A stretch of 59,190 nucleotides of DNA, taken from Halopseudomonas formosensis. GTDB taxonomy: Bacteria; Pseudomonadota; Gammaproteobacteria; Pseudomonadales; Pseudomonadaceae. The stretch lies in contig NZ_FOYD01000015.1 of NCBI RefSeq assembly GCF_900115905.1, positions 1-59,190 on the forward strand. Reading direction: 5' to 3'. Of the stretch, positions 1 through 8,392 are shown one piece after another; the first letter of the stretch is position 1; each line of letters starts with the position of its first letter. The position numbers and the translations under genes are program-made. The notes beneath the pieces were generated by a model that worked only from the letters and a program-made list of their open reading frames with translations, was not told where the DNA came from and searched no databases.

Positions 1-1
1 A

Positions 2-649
2 AAGAACTCGGTGCTCAAGCAGATCCTCGACAACGCCGTCGTTGCCGAGGGTGTGACCGACGTGTTCGCCCTGTGCGGCCTCGACAAGCCCAATATCGGG
101 CTGCTGTCTGACGAGTTCCTGGATGATGTACGGCGCATGCCCTACAGGAATCTGGCCGTGGAGCTGCTGGAAAAGCTCCTGAAGGACAATATCAAGGCCC
201 GCACTGGCAACAACGTGGTGCAGGAGAAGAAGTACGCCGACCGCCTGCAGGAGACCCTGCGCCGCTACAACAACCGCGGCATCGAAACGGCGCAGGTCAT
301 TGAAGAACTGATTGCCATGGCCAAGCAGTTCCAGGCCGAGATGGAGAGGGAGGCTGCGCTGGGCCTCAACCCGGACGAAATCGCCTTTTATGATGCCCTG
401 GCCAACAACGAGAGCGCCGTGCGCGAGCTGGGCGATGAAATCCTGAAGAAGATTGCGGTGGAAATCACTGAGAAACTACGCGCATCCACCACCGTGGACT
501 GGCAGATACGCGAGAGTGTCAGAGCCAAGTTACGGATCCTGGTTCGACGTACCTTGCAGCGGTACAAATACCCACCCGATGAAGCACCGGGGGCTGTGGA
601 GCTGGTGTTGAAGCAGGCTGAGGTGCTGTCTAATGCGTGGAGTGTGTGA
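2..649 (+). CDS. hsdR: Type I restriction enzyme, endonuclease/translocase subunit HsdR, C-terminal part (5' end outside window)
   Basis: The reading frame is open from the first complete codon, so the gene begins before the window; the in-frame GTG at 11 is internal. The roughly 215 visible residues match the helical C-terminal domain of HsdR, the motor and nuclease subunit of type I restriction-modification: an RYNNRGIETAQVIEEL block, then GLNPDEIAFYDAL, then a VDWQIRESVRAKLRILVRR segment that in this family contacts the HsdM/HsdS methyltransferase core. The nuclease and DEAD-box motor domains would lie to the left. The stop at 647-649 is clean, so the 3' end looks intact. Codon use is less GC-rich than in the core genes to the right, in keeping with a transferred defence gene. 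Whether hsdM and hsdS are present cannot be seen. Confidence 0.88.
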   Translation, partial: KNSVLKQILDNAVVAEGVTDVFALCGLDKPNIGLLSDEFLDDVRRMPYRNLAVELLEKLLKDNIKARTGNNVVQEKKYADRLQETLRRYNNRGIETAQVIEELIAMAKQFQAEMEREAALGLNPDEIAFYDALANNESAVRELGDEILKKIAVEITEKLRASTTVDWQIRESVRAKLRILVRRTLQRYKYPPDEAPGAVELVLKQAEVLSNAWSV

Positions 650-852
650 TGAAAATGAACTATAGCGGTGAGCGCAGCGCTTCCCGCCTTTCACGGGTGA
701 CCTGTGCCTTGCTGTAGCGCCACCAGTCCAATGAGATCTCCGACATTACGCCAAGCTTGACTTGTACGAAGGGGTACAGGTGAACTATGGAAACTTAGCA
801 TCGTGTTGAAAAGGAGTTCAGGTGGCCCTCGGGTACGGCCCTTGCCAATGAC

Positions 853-3800
853 ATGGAAGCATTCCCTACCTCCCCACTGATTCTGGATCTGGAAACTGCA
901 TCAGCAAAATCGGATCAGAGCCCCCAGCGCATCTTCATGCTGGGTGCGCTGCGTCCTGACACGGGCAAATCCCTTGAGCTCAAGATCACCAGGGCAACAC
1001 CACTTGATGCCGCCCTTGAGCAACTGCAGGATCTGGCCAGCGGAGCTGACTGTCTTGTTGGCCACAACATTCTCGCCCACGATCTGCCGGTGCTGGCTGA
1101 ATACCAGCCAGACCACACATTATTCAAGCTGCCGGTGATTGACACTCTGCGCTTGTCGCCCCTTTCCTTTCCGCAGAACCCTTACCACCGGCTGATCAAG
1201 GATTACAAGCTGGTGCGTGACGCACTGAACTCCCCGCTGGCTGACTGCCGGGCTACCTGGGAGTTGTTCCAGGATCAGTGCGAGGCCTTCCGCAGACTCA
1301 ATGAAACCCACTATCAGGAACTGCTCTGCTATCAAGCGCTGGCCAGCGCCGATAACTCGACTGCTACGGCTGCGTTGATAGCGAGCATGACAGGACAATC
1401 CCCACTGTCCGATCGGGAGTTGGCTGGGCAGATTCCAGCCTTGCTGAGCGAGCATGACCCCAGCCTGGGCTATGACCTGAAGGTATGCCGTACTGCTCTT
1501 GACCGCCTGCTTGCTCAAGAGCTGTCTGAGCCTCTACAGCGCTGGTCGTTGGCGTATGCCCTCGCCTGGCTGCGGGTATCCGGAGGAAACTCGGTACTCG
1601 CTCCCTGGGTGTACCATCAGTTTCCCTCCACGGGGAAATTCATCCGTGAGTTACGCGATAAGCCCTGTTCCGCACCAAACTGTCAGTACTGCCTGAGCGT
1701 CCATGATCCACGCTCAGAGCTCAAACGCTATTTCGGATTCGATGACTTCCGCTACGAAGCCGACGGCGGCAGTCTTCAACACGATACCGTGCTGGCCGGC
1801 ATGCGTGGCGAAAACGTGCTGGCCATCCTCCCCACCGGGGGTGGCAAGTCGCTTTGCTATCAACTCCCCGCACTCAACAGGTATTACCGCAACGGCAGTC
1901 TCACCGTGATCATTTCACCGCTCCAGTCCCTGATGAAGGACCAGGTTGATGGGCTGCTGGAACGCAATATTGAATGCGCCGCAGCCCTGAATGGCCTGCT
2001 GTCCCTGCCAGAGCGGGCTGATGTGCTGGACAAACTGCAGTTGGGTGACATTGGCATTCTGCTCGTCTCGCCGGAGCAGTTTCGCAATCAGGGGTTCAGA
2101 AAGGCCATCGAAAAACGGCGGATCGGCGCCTGGATCTTTGATGAGGCGCACTGTCTGTCCAAATGGGGCAATGATTTTCGACCGGACTATCTGTATGCAG
2201 CCCGCTTTATCCGGGAGCTGACAGGTACAGACGAACTGGCCCCCATCGGCTGCTTTACTGCCACCGCCAAGACCGATGTGATTGAGGACATCTGTCAGCA
2301 CTTTGATGAGCAGTTGGGCATCAGCTTTACTGTATTCAAGGGTACGCACGAGCGCGACAATCTCAGCTTCGATGTACTGCCCTGCAGCCGCCACGAGAAA
2401 TGGGCGCGCACTCTCGAGCTGCTCAATGCCCACCTGGCCGATACCACCGGTGGTGCCGTAGTGTTTGTGGCCAGTCGCAAATCCTCCGAAGAGCTGGCCA
2501 CCTTCCTTGCCCAGCAAAACTGGAGCTGTCAGCACTTCCACGCCGGCCTCGAGCCCAACGAGAAAAAGGACATCCAGGACGCTTTCAAGGCCGGCAGCCT
2601 GCGGGTGATCGTTGCTACCAATGCCTTCGGTATGGGTGTCGACAAGCCTGATATACGGCTGGTGGTGCATGCTGAGATTCCCGGCTCGCTGGAAAACTAT
2701 CTGCAAGAAGCAGGGCGTGCCGGGCGTGACCGCGATCAGGCACGATGCGTACTGCTGTACGACCCGAACGACATTGAAACCCAGTTCAAGCTGACCGAGC
2801 GGTCCCGCCTTACGCTGCGCGACATTCAGCAGATCCTGCGTAAGCTGCGTTTTGAGCAGGCTCGCCGAAAAGGCGAGCCACTGATCATCACCGCCGGCGA
2901 AATTCTTCAGGACGAGACGGTCGAAACCAGTTTTGATGCTGACGAGCGCGATGCAGAAACCAAGGTTACCACCGCCATTGCCTGGCTGGAGCGCGGGGAT
3001 TACCTGAGCCGCGAGGCCAACGTCACACGCATCTTTCCCGCCAGGCTCGGTGGCGACGAAGCTCAAGCTGCGGCCATATTGGCCAAGGCGGAGCTCTCCC
3101 AACGCAAGCGCAAGGAGTATGAAACCATCCTCCACTATCTGCGCAATACAGGACCTGATGAGCGGGTAAGTACCGATAAACTGTTGCAGTTGACCGGCCA
3201 GACACCCGATGAGCTGGCTGGCACATTGCGGCAGATGGAAACACTTGGTCTGCTGATCAATGACACCCAATTGACCCTTTATCTTCGCCATGGAGTAACA
3301 AACTCCTCGGAAATCCGCCTGAAGCGCATCCTGGAGCTGGAAGAATCGCTGTTTGCGCTGCTTTCTGAAGAAGCCCCCGACGCAGAGAGTGGAGAGTGGC
3401 AAGACCTGTCTCTGACCAGGCTGGCCACCGTACTGAAGGAGCGCACAGGCAACAGTCAGATATTGCCTGTGCAAGTACTGGCCCTATTGAAAAGTCTGTC
3501 GCGGGATAAGGATAACCATGGGGGGCAGCGCAGTAGTTTCGAGTTGCGGCCTTTAACCCATGACTACCTGAAGCTGCGCATACTCAATGGCTACAGCTGG
3601 CGAAGCCTGGAAGCTTTGGGCACCAAGCGGCGTGAGCTGGCTGCAGTACTAATGCCTTTTCTGATTGGCAAGTTGCCACCTGACCTGCGCAGCAAGGACG
3701 CGATGGTGCAAACCAGCTTCGGTGAGATGGAGTCGCTGATTGCTGAAGACCTGATGCTGAAAGCACGCATACCACCCGAACAGCGCCGCAAAGCCGTCGA

Positions 3801-6006
3801 GCATGTACTGCTGTACCTCCATCAGCAGGAGGTGCTGGTATTGAACCACGGCATGACGGTGATGCGCCGTGCCATGACCATCAATGTGAATGTGGAGCGC
3901 AAGGGCCGCTACCTCAAGAGTGATTTCAGGCGCCTGGAGGAGCATTACCAGGAGCGCACCATTCAAGTGCATGTGATGCGCGAATATGCGGAAAAGGCGC
4001 TGCAGACCATGGCTGATGCTCTGAGATTGGTATTTGATTACTTCAGCCAGAGTAAAGAAGACTTCCTGCAGCGATACTTTGCCGGAAAGCGGTCGATACT
4101 TGAGCGAGCCACCAGTGAAGAGTCCTGGGAGGCAATTGTCGGTCCATTGAGCGCAGCCCAACGCAAGGCAGTGGTGGACGATAACGATATAAATCGCCTG
4201 ATTCTGGCTGGCCCCGGATCGGGCAAGACCCGGGTGGTGGTGCACCGCATCGCCTATCTGCTCAGAGTCAGACGCGTTCCAGCCAGAGCCATTCTGGCTT
4301 TGACGTTCAATCGCCATGCCGCCAACGAGGTGCGCAAGCGGCTTCAGGCACTGGTCGGCGCTGACGCCTTCGGCGTCACTGTGCTGACGTATCACAGCCT
4401 GGCCATGAGGCTGACCGGAGTCAGCTTCCAGCGCAATACGCAGGTGGATGAACAGCGCCTTCTGGAGGTTCTGCAGGAAGCTGTATCGCTGCTGGGCAGC
4501 GATACGGCCGAAGCCGATGGTGATGAGCTGCGGAGTCAACTGCTGGCGGGCTATCGCTACATCCTGGTAGACGAGTATCAGGACATAGATGACATTCAGT
4601 ACCGCTTGATCAGCGGCCTGGCTGGCAGGCATGTCGATCAGGAGGAACAGTTATGCATCATGGCCGTAGGTGACGACGACCAGAACATCTATGCTTGGCG
4701 CAATACCAGTAACAGATATATCGAGCGCTTCTGTGAAGACTACCAAGCCAGTGTGGAATACCTGGTGGAGAATTACCGCTCAACCGCGTATATCATTGAC
4801 TGCGCTAACAGACTGATCGCTCGGAACCCCAATCGACTCAAGCAGCAGCACCCGATCCGGATTGACGAGGCCAGAAGAAAAGACCCTGCGGGTGGCGCCC
4901 AGGCGTCTGCCGATGCCGTAGCCCAGGGCAAAGTTCTGAGGCTGGCTCTCCCATCCAGCGATCTGGAGGAAGGTAATATCCAGGCGCAAGCTGCTGCAGC
5001 GCGACTCAACGAACTTGTTGAAACGGGGATGTTCACCTGGTCCGACTGTGCGGTGCTATCGCGCAGTCATCGCTATCTTGCCCCGATTCAGGCCTGGTGT
5101 GAGCAACATCAGGTCCGGTATCACCTGGCAGCTGACAAGGTCAGATCAGCCCCGCTGTCACGCCACCGCGCATTTGTTTCGTTCATCGATGCCCTGGCAG
5201 CCCTGACTCAACCCGCAACGGCAGAGAGACTCCACGTTCTGCTGGCTGAACAACCCCATGACCGCTATTGGCTGGATCTGCTGCACGAGGCTATCGATCA
5301 GTTTGCTCTGGAGTTCGGAGAAGCCGCACTCACCGGCCCTGCATTGATCGACTGGTTCTATGATTACCTCAGGGATATTCGTGAGAAACCCGCTGAAGGC
5401 CTGTATATAGGCACTGTACATTCAGCCAAGGGGCTTGAGTTCGCCCATGTTGTATTGCTGGACGGCGACTGGATCAACCACCCCCCGAGTCTCGAGGACG
5501 AGCGGCGCCTCTACTACGTGGGCATGACACGGGCAATTCACACACTCACGCTCTGCGAGTATCCGGGCGGCAACATTTTCAGCCCCGGGTTGGCCTCGGT
5601 CTGTATGACTCGGGACTGGCAGTCACAGCCTGACCCCGCCTTACGCAAACGCTATCGAACGCTTACCCTCAAGGATATAGACATTGGCTTCGCTGGCCGC
5701 CAGCCCCCGAGTGCCGCCATTCATAGTCATATTGCCCAGTTGCGTCCAGGAGATCCATTGACCTGGCGCTCTGAGGGCGACCGGTTCCTGCTGCAAGATG
5801 CTCAAGGCAACGTAGTCGGTCGAACGTCCGCCTCGTTCAGTCTGAACAATGCTATTGAGAGCAGCTCTGTGAGCAGCATAGTAGTTCGGTATGCCAGCGA
5901 CACTGAGGAGCAGCACCGGCATTACGCCAAGGCCGAGCGCTGGGAGGTAATAGTGCCTCAAGTGGTTTACAGCGAACCTTTACGGACGCCAACACCCCAG
6001 GAATGA
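853..6006 (+). CDS. Exonuclease-RecQ-UvrD triple fusion: DEDD-like exonuclease domain, SF2 RecQ-like helicase and SF1 UvrD/Rep-like helicase (1717 aa)
   Basis: Three modules are visible. (1) Residues 8-150 look like a DnaQ/DEDD exonuclease, with ILDLETA (D12, E14), GHNILAHD (D77) and PLADCRATW (D131). (2) Residues 300-680 are RecQ-like: TGGGKS near 327, DEAH at 430-433 and the arginine-finger motif QEAGRAGRDRD at 618-628. (3) Residues 1100-1560 are UvrD/Rep-like: AGPGSGKT (K1125), VDEYQD at 1239-1244, GDDDQNIYAW, VENYRST, VHSAKGLE near 1523 and YYVGMTRA near 1555. An ordinary RecQ has about 600 residues and UvrD about 720. The ATG at 853 is the only good start in the frame (stop at 796-798). 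No Shine-Dalgarno sequence sits close to it; an AAGGAG lies about 40 bases upstream. The 203 bases between hsdR and this gene hold nothing I recognise. The neighbouring restriction gene suggests a defence or repair role; that is inference. Confidence 0.9.
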   Translation: MEAFPTSPLILDLETASAKSDQSPQRIFMLGALRPDTGKSLELKITRATPLDAALEQLQDLASGADCLVGHNILAHDLPVLAEYQPDHTLFKLPVIDTLRLSPLSFPQNPYHRLIKDYKLVRDALNSPLADCRATWELFQDQCEAFRRLNETHYQELLCYQALASADNSTATAALIASMTGQSPLSDRELAGQIPALLSEHDPSLGYDLKVCRTALDRLLAQELSEPLQRWSLAYALAWLRVSGGNSVLAPWVYHQFPSTGKFIRELRDKPCSAPNCQYCLSVHDPRSELKRYFGFDDFRYEADGGSLQHDTVLAGMRGENVLAILPTGGGKSLCYQLPALNRYYRNGSLTVIISPLQSLMKDQVDGLLERNIECAAALNGLLSLPERADVLDKLQLGDIGILLVSPEQFRNQGFRKAIEKRRIGAWIFDEAHCLSKWGNDFRPDYLYAARFIRELTGTDELAPIGCFTATAKTDVIEDICQHFDEQLGISFTVFKGTHERDNLSFDVLPCSRHEKWARTLELLNAHLADTTGGAVVFVASRKSSEELATFLAQQNWSCQHFHAGLEPNEKKDIQDAFKAGSLRVIVATNAFGMGVDKPDIRLVVHAEIPGSLENYLQEAGRAGRDRDQARCVLLYDPNDIETQFKLTERSRLTLRDIQQILRKLRFEQARRKGEPLIITAGEILQDETVETSFDADERDAETKVTTAIAWLERGDYLSREANVTRIFPARLGGDEAQAAAILAKAELSQRKRKEYETILHYLRNTGPDERVSTDKLLQLTGQTPDELAGTLRQMETLGLLINDTQLTLYLRHGVTNSSEIRLKRILELEESLFALLSEEAPDAESGEWQDLSLTRLATVLKERTGNSQILPVQVLALLKSLSRDKDNHGGQRSSFELRPLTHDYLKLRILNGYSWRSLEALGTKRRELAAVLMPFLIGKLPPDLRSKDAMVQTSFGEMESLIAEDLMLKARIPPEQRRKAVEHVLLYLHQQEVLVLNHGMTVMRRAMTINVNVERKGRYLKSDFRRLEEHYQERTIQVHVMREYAEKALQTMADALRLVFDYFSQSKEDFLQRYFAGKRSILERATSEESWEAIVGPLSAAQRKAVVDDNDINRLILAGPGSGKTRVVVHRIAYLLRVRRVPARAILALTFNRHAANEVRKRLQALVGADAFGVTVLTYHSLAMRLTGVSFQRNTQVDEQRLLEVLQEAVSLLGSDTAEADGDELRSQLLAGYRYILVDEYQDIDDIQYRLISGLAGRHVDQEEQLCIMAVGDDDQNIYAWRNTSNRYIERFCEDYQASVEYLVENYRSTAYIIDCANRLIARNPNRLKQQHPIRIDEARRKDPAGGAQASADAVAQGKVLRLALPSSDLEEGNIQAQAAAARLNELVETGMFTWSDCAVLSRSHRYLAPIQAWCEQHQVRYHLAADKVRSAPLSRHRAFVSFIDALAALTQPATAERLHVLLAEQPHDRYWLDLLHEAIDQFALEFGEAALTGPALIDWFYDYLRDIREKPAEGLYIGTVHSAKGLEFAHVVLLDGDWINHPPSLEDERRLYYVGMTRAIHTLTLCEYPGGNIFSPGLASVCMTRDWQSQPDPALRKRYRTLTLKDIDIGFAGRQPPSAAIHSHIAQLRPGDPLTWRSEGDRFLLQDAQGNVVGRTSASFSLNNAIESSSVSSIVVRYASDTEEQHRHYAKAERWEVIVPQVVYSEPLRTPTPQE

Positions 6007-6018
6007 AACGTCGGATAG

Positions 6019-6093
6019 GGTCTTAGCACCTGGGATATCGAAGATGCCAACGCGATCTACGGCACCGACATCTCGGCAACGCGGGTTTCTCTG
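6019..6093 (+). mobile_element. IS256/mutator-type transposase fragment (decayed)
   Basis: Translation in the frame beginning at 6019 gives a string around STWDIEDANAIYGTDIS followed by ATRVS. This fits the conserved IS256-family segment in which G-x-S/T-T-R-D-I precedes a YG-x-D/E-I/V-S motif. The segment is only about 25 codons long. It starts 12 bases after the helicase stop codon, behind an in-frame TAG. Downstream, the reading can only be followed by shifting frame. It is a relic and not functional. The family call rests on this one short motif. Confidence 0.5.
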
Positions 6094-6530
6094 GGTTCTG
6101 CCTTCACGAACATGGGAAGGCCAGAAACGCCTCTGAGTCGTACCAGGGTTAACGCGGTTGTCGAGAAGTCCGAAGGGTCGTATAACAGGCATATCCCGTT
6201 ACCGTACGATGTGAGGGACATAACAAGTGATGTACACGAACCTGCCCCCCTTTATACGCCAGATGGTAGACCCCAGGTCATTCTCGGAGCTTATGACCCA
6301 ACAGGACGACGACCCCGCGCCCAGACCAGTGCAGCTGCGCAAGGGGGAACGATTGGAGCTTCCCCTCATGTACACGGTCGCACGCTCTTCAGCGCCCAGA
6401 AGCCGGCCCGTCGCGAACGGCTTTGTTCGACGCTTAGCCACGAAGTGCTGGGCTACTTTGGCCTCAGTACGCTCCAACTCGAAATAAAGAGGCAGATCCT
6501 CGACGTGATACGCTCCGCCCCTCTGTGGAA

Positions 6531-6701
6531 TCTGTGGCCGCCTTCCAGGTAGCGGATCAGCCTGGACCAGTTGTTGGACAGGTAGCTGATAGCCTTACCC
6601 AGCGCACTCTGCGGTGTGATGTGCGGCTGTGTCTTGTCCAGCCAGCTTTTCAGTTGCTGCAGGATCGGCTCGCTTTTTTGCTGCCTGATTTTCCGGCGCA
6701 T
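6531..6701 (-). mobile_element. IS66-family transposase (TnpC) fragment (decayed)
   Basis: The minus strand encodes [20 protein letters not shown] followed by [24 protein letters not shown]. This is the conserved stretch just before the last catalytic glutamate of IS66 transposases (typically SPLGKAIGYALNxWxALTRYLxDG, then a D-N-N-x-A-E-R motif). Here the DNN-x-AER continuation is lost: the frame reads [11 protein letters not shown] instead. The N-terminal two thirds of a transposase are also missing. It is a remnant on the strand opposite the IS256-like scrap. Confidence 0.65.
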
Positions 6702-6838
6702 GGTGTATGGGACGGTTGACGGGTGACCCCGATTAACATACAGATCCCCGATCAGCAGCAGCACCGCGCACTGGATACCCTTAGGCATCGGGCATCGCCA
6801 TCATTCGCCATCTCGGCTATAACCTGCTCAATCAGTCG

Positions 6839-7723
6839 TCAATCTCTCGACATGGCACCACCTGCCAGAAGCACGTCACACGAGGAAGCCGCGAGCACGC
6901 GGCGCGCGACACTGCCCAGAATCAATCGGGATACTGCGTTCTTTCCCTGAATGCCGAGCGCGATGAGGTCTGCTCTTCCGCTCCTCGCGACTCGAACCAG
7001 CGCTGTGGCAGGATCACCGCGAACGACCCGAATTTTTCCTGCCACTGCCAGGTCTGCGCGGACGGAACGCAATTCTGCGTAGGCAGTCTGTGCTTTGGCT
7101 TCACGATACCGGTCGAGCTCGGCCTGAGAGGTTCCCACTTTCAGCATGGCCTGCTCGAACGTATGCGGGATTTCGAAAGCGTGTATAAGCTCAAGTTTCG
7201 CCGGCGGGGCTATTTGCGCCGCGGTCTGTGCTGCCGCAAACGACATCGGCGAGAAGTCAACGGCCGCGATCACACGCCGGTACGGGTCGTCAGTCGCGCG
7301 CTTGACGACCAAGACCGGACATAAGCCGACGCGCACGACCCGGTCAGCGGTCGAGCCGAATATTCTTTCGCGCAGATTCTGAGGCCTTCCTGGCCCGATA
7401 ACCAGCAGGTCGGCAGCGTGATCGCGTATCAGGCGCTCGATAAGCTGGTCGGCCTTGCCGCATTCCACCTCGACTTCTACCTGAACCGCCGCGCTCTCGG
7501 CCAGCTGTCTGAGTGAAGCGATAGCCTCTGCTTCCAGCATGCTTGCGATGGCTTTCTCGTTGGCTGGAGACGGAAGTCTGGGATCGGACTCCGGAAGGCT
7601 CTCGATCGCATGAGCCAGTACGAGCCTGGCCCCGTGGGCGGCGGCAAGCCGGATCGCGCGGCGCGCTACCTGCTGCTCACCATGCTCAAGGGCGATCGCT
7701 GCAATGATGGTTTTGATCGTCAC
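6839..7723 (-). CDS. Universal stress protein with two tandem UspA domains (294 aa)
   Basis: Two UspA folds lie in tandem. The first begins TIKTIIAAIALEHG and ends with GPGRPQNLRERIFGSTADRV and CPVLVV; the second begins YRRVIAAVDFSP and ends GIQGKNAVSRLILGSVARRV. Both therefore show the G-x2-G-x9-G-S/T nucleotide-binding pattern of ATP-binding Usp proteins, which are cytoplasmic stress-survival proteins. The frame stays open upstream of the chosen start, but the GTG at 7723 directly precedes the Usp fold and has AGGAG at a proper distance, so the upstream extension is rejected. The gene stands alone; the 286 bases upstream hold its presumed promoter. I saw no Anr-type box there, although tandem Usp genes in pseudomonads are often oxygen-regulated. 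Confidence 0.85.
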   Translation of the reverse strand: MTIKTIIAAIALEHGEQQVARRAIRLAAAHGARLVLAHAIESLPESDPRLPSPANEKAIASMLEAEAIASLRQLAESAAVQVEVEVECGKADQLIERLIRDHAADLLVIGPGRPQNLRERIFGSTADRVVRVGLCPVLVVKRATDDPYRRVIAAVDFSPMSFAAAQTAAQIAPPAKLELIHAFEIPHTFEQAMLKVGTSQAELDRYREAKAQTAYAELRSVRADLAVAGKIRVVRGDPATALVRVARSGRADLIALGIQGKNAVSRLILGSVARRVLAASSCDVLLAGGAMSRD

Positions 7724-8009
7724 GCCGCATCTCCTGACATGCCGGGAAGGAGCCAAGCGCTGTGCGCTCCTCCCGCTGATACTGGGCTGGATAACATAAA
7801 ACCGCGGCCAGCTCACCCAGCCGACGCGCCGTACAGCACGCAGAAGCCCGGCAGGGCAGCTGAAACGGCAGAACTCGAAAGACGCATCGCACCATCCTTG
7901 AATGATGGCGGATCGGCTTGATGGTAGGGGGTATGTGAGAGCACGACAAGCAGTGGAACTGCATGCCGGGTATGATCCCTGTATCCATCTATTTGAACAG
8001 GAGATCGAG

Positions 8010-8114
8010 ATGAGCACTGATCGTTATCAGAAGGGCATGGACAAGCTGAAGGAGCTGACGGTGGCGCAGGAGGTGTTTGCCGAGCAGGGGGTGAGTATCA
8101 CACCGCAGGATTGA
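8010..8114 (+). CDS. 34-residue protein, possible N-terminal fragment of a carboxymuconolactone decarboxylase/AhpD-like protein
   Basis: The product MSTDRYQKGMDKLKELT... ends after 34 residues with VSITPQD. An AGGAG lies five bases before the ATG, so translation is plausible. The opening RYxxGxxKLKE is typical of carboxymuconolactone decarboxylase-family proteins, which run to more than 100 residues. This may therefore be a truncated relic left by the rearrangements seen to its left, or a genuine microprotein. No function is claimed. Upstream in-frame ATGs (from 7902) lack a ribosome site and have no recognisable content. Confidence 0.4.
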   Translation: MSTDRYQKGMDKLKELTVAQEVFAEQGVSITPQD

Positions 8115-8136
8115 TGTCACAGAGGCAGGTGTAACG

Positions 8137-8192
8137 CAGGGCGCGCTACACCCCGAAGGGTTGTGCCCTGAGTTGGCGAGCACCCGCTCGCC
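8137..8192. repeat. Two consecutive intergenic stem-loops
   Basis: Stem CAGGGC (8137-8142) pairs with GCCCTG (8165-8170) around an inner ACCC-CGAA-GGGT helix (8150-8161). Five bases later GGCGAGC (8175-8181) pairs with GCTCGCC (8186-8192). There is no U-run after either, so they look more like REP-type palindromes than intrinsic terminators. They sit in the 278-base gap before the diguanylate cyclase gene at 8393. Other copies were not found by eye in this window. Confidence 0.5.
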
Positions 8193-8392
8193 GACCAGTG
8201 ACCGAGACAAGCACGCCGCAGCGTCTCCGGGAATCACGAACTACTGCGAAGCCACCTTCCCCGCTGGCCAACGCCCGCCCGAATTTGCTATTCTCCCGCC
8301 CTCTGACCAAGCGCTCTGCTTGCAGCCCTCCACTGAGCGATATGACGCGAATCCGACCATACTGCGGATACGCTACCTGCTGATAGCCGCCG

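Larger units (their letters stand above)
6007..6838. other. Gene-free interval of transposase debris
   Basis: This 832-base gap between the helicase fusion and the stress-protein gene contains no intact gene. Two short stretches read as transposase pieces (6019-6093 IS256-like, 6531-6701 IS66-like; listed separately), and they lie on opposite strands. A KPFATGR string on the minus strand near 6410-6430 could be another IS66 C-terminal scrap in a shifted frame. The remaining open frames (for example plus-strand frames around 6112-6552) resemble nothing I know and are probably accidental. No terminal inverted repeats or target duplications could be picked out by eye. Confidence 0.55.

Noticed and set aside
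650..852. Possible small gene between hsdR and the helicase fusion
   Set aside because: Only short frames without ribosome sites or known motifs; a minus-strand string (SLDWWRYSKAQVTRERREAL) looked protein-like but is too short to support.
1915..3474. Long open frame (519 codons) on the minus strand opposite the helicase fusion
   Set aside because: It mirrors a real GC-rich gene, has no recognisable domain and no ribosome site; the plus-strand helicase motifs are unmistakable.
7990..8003. Possible LexA (SOS) box in CTGTATCC...GAACAG before the 34-codon gene
   Set aside because: The CTG and CAG elements are 16 bases apart instead of the 10 required, so it is not a LexA site.
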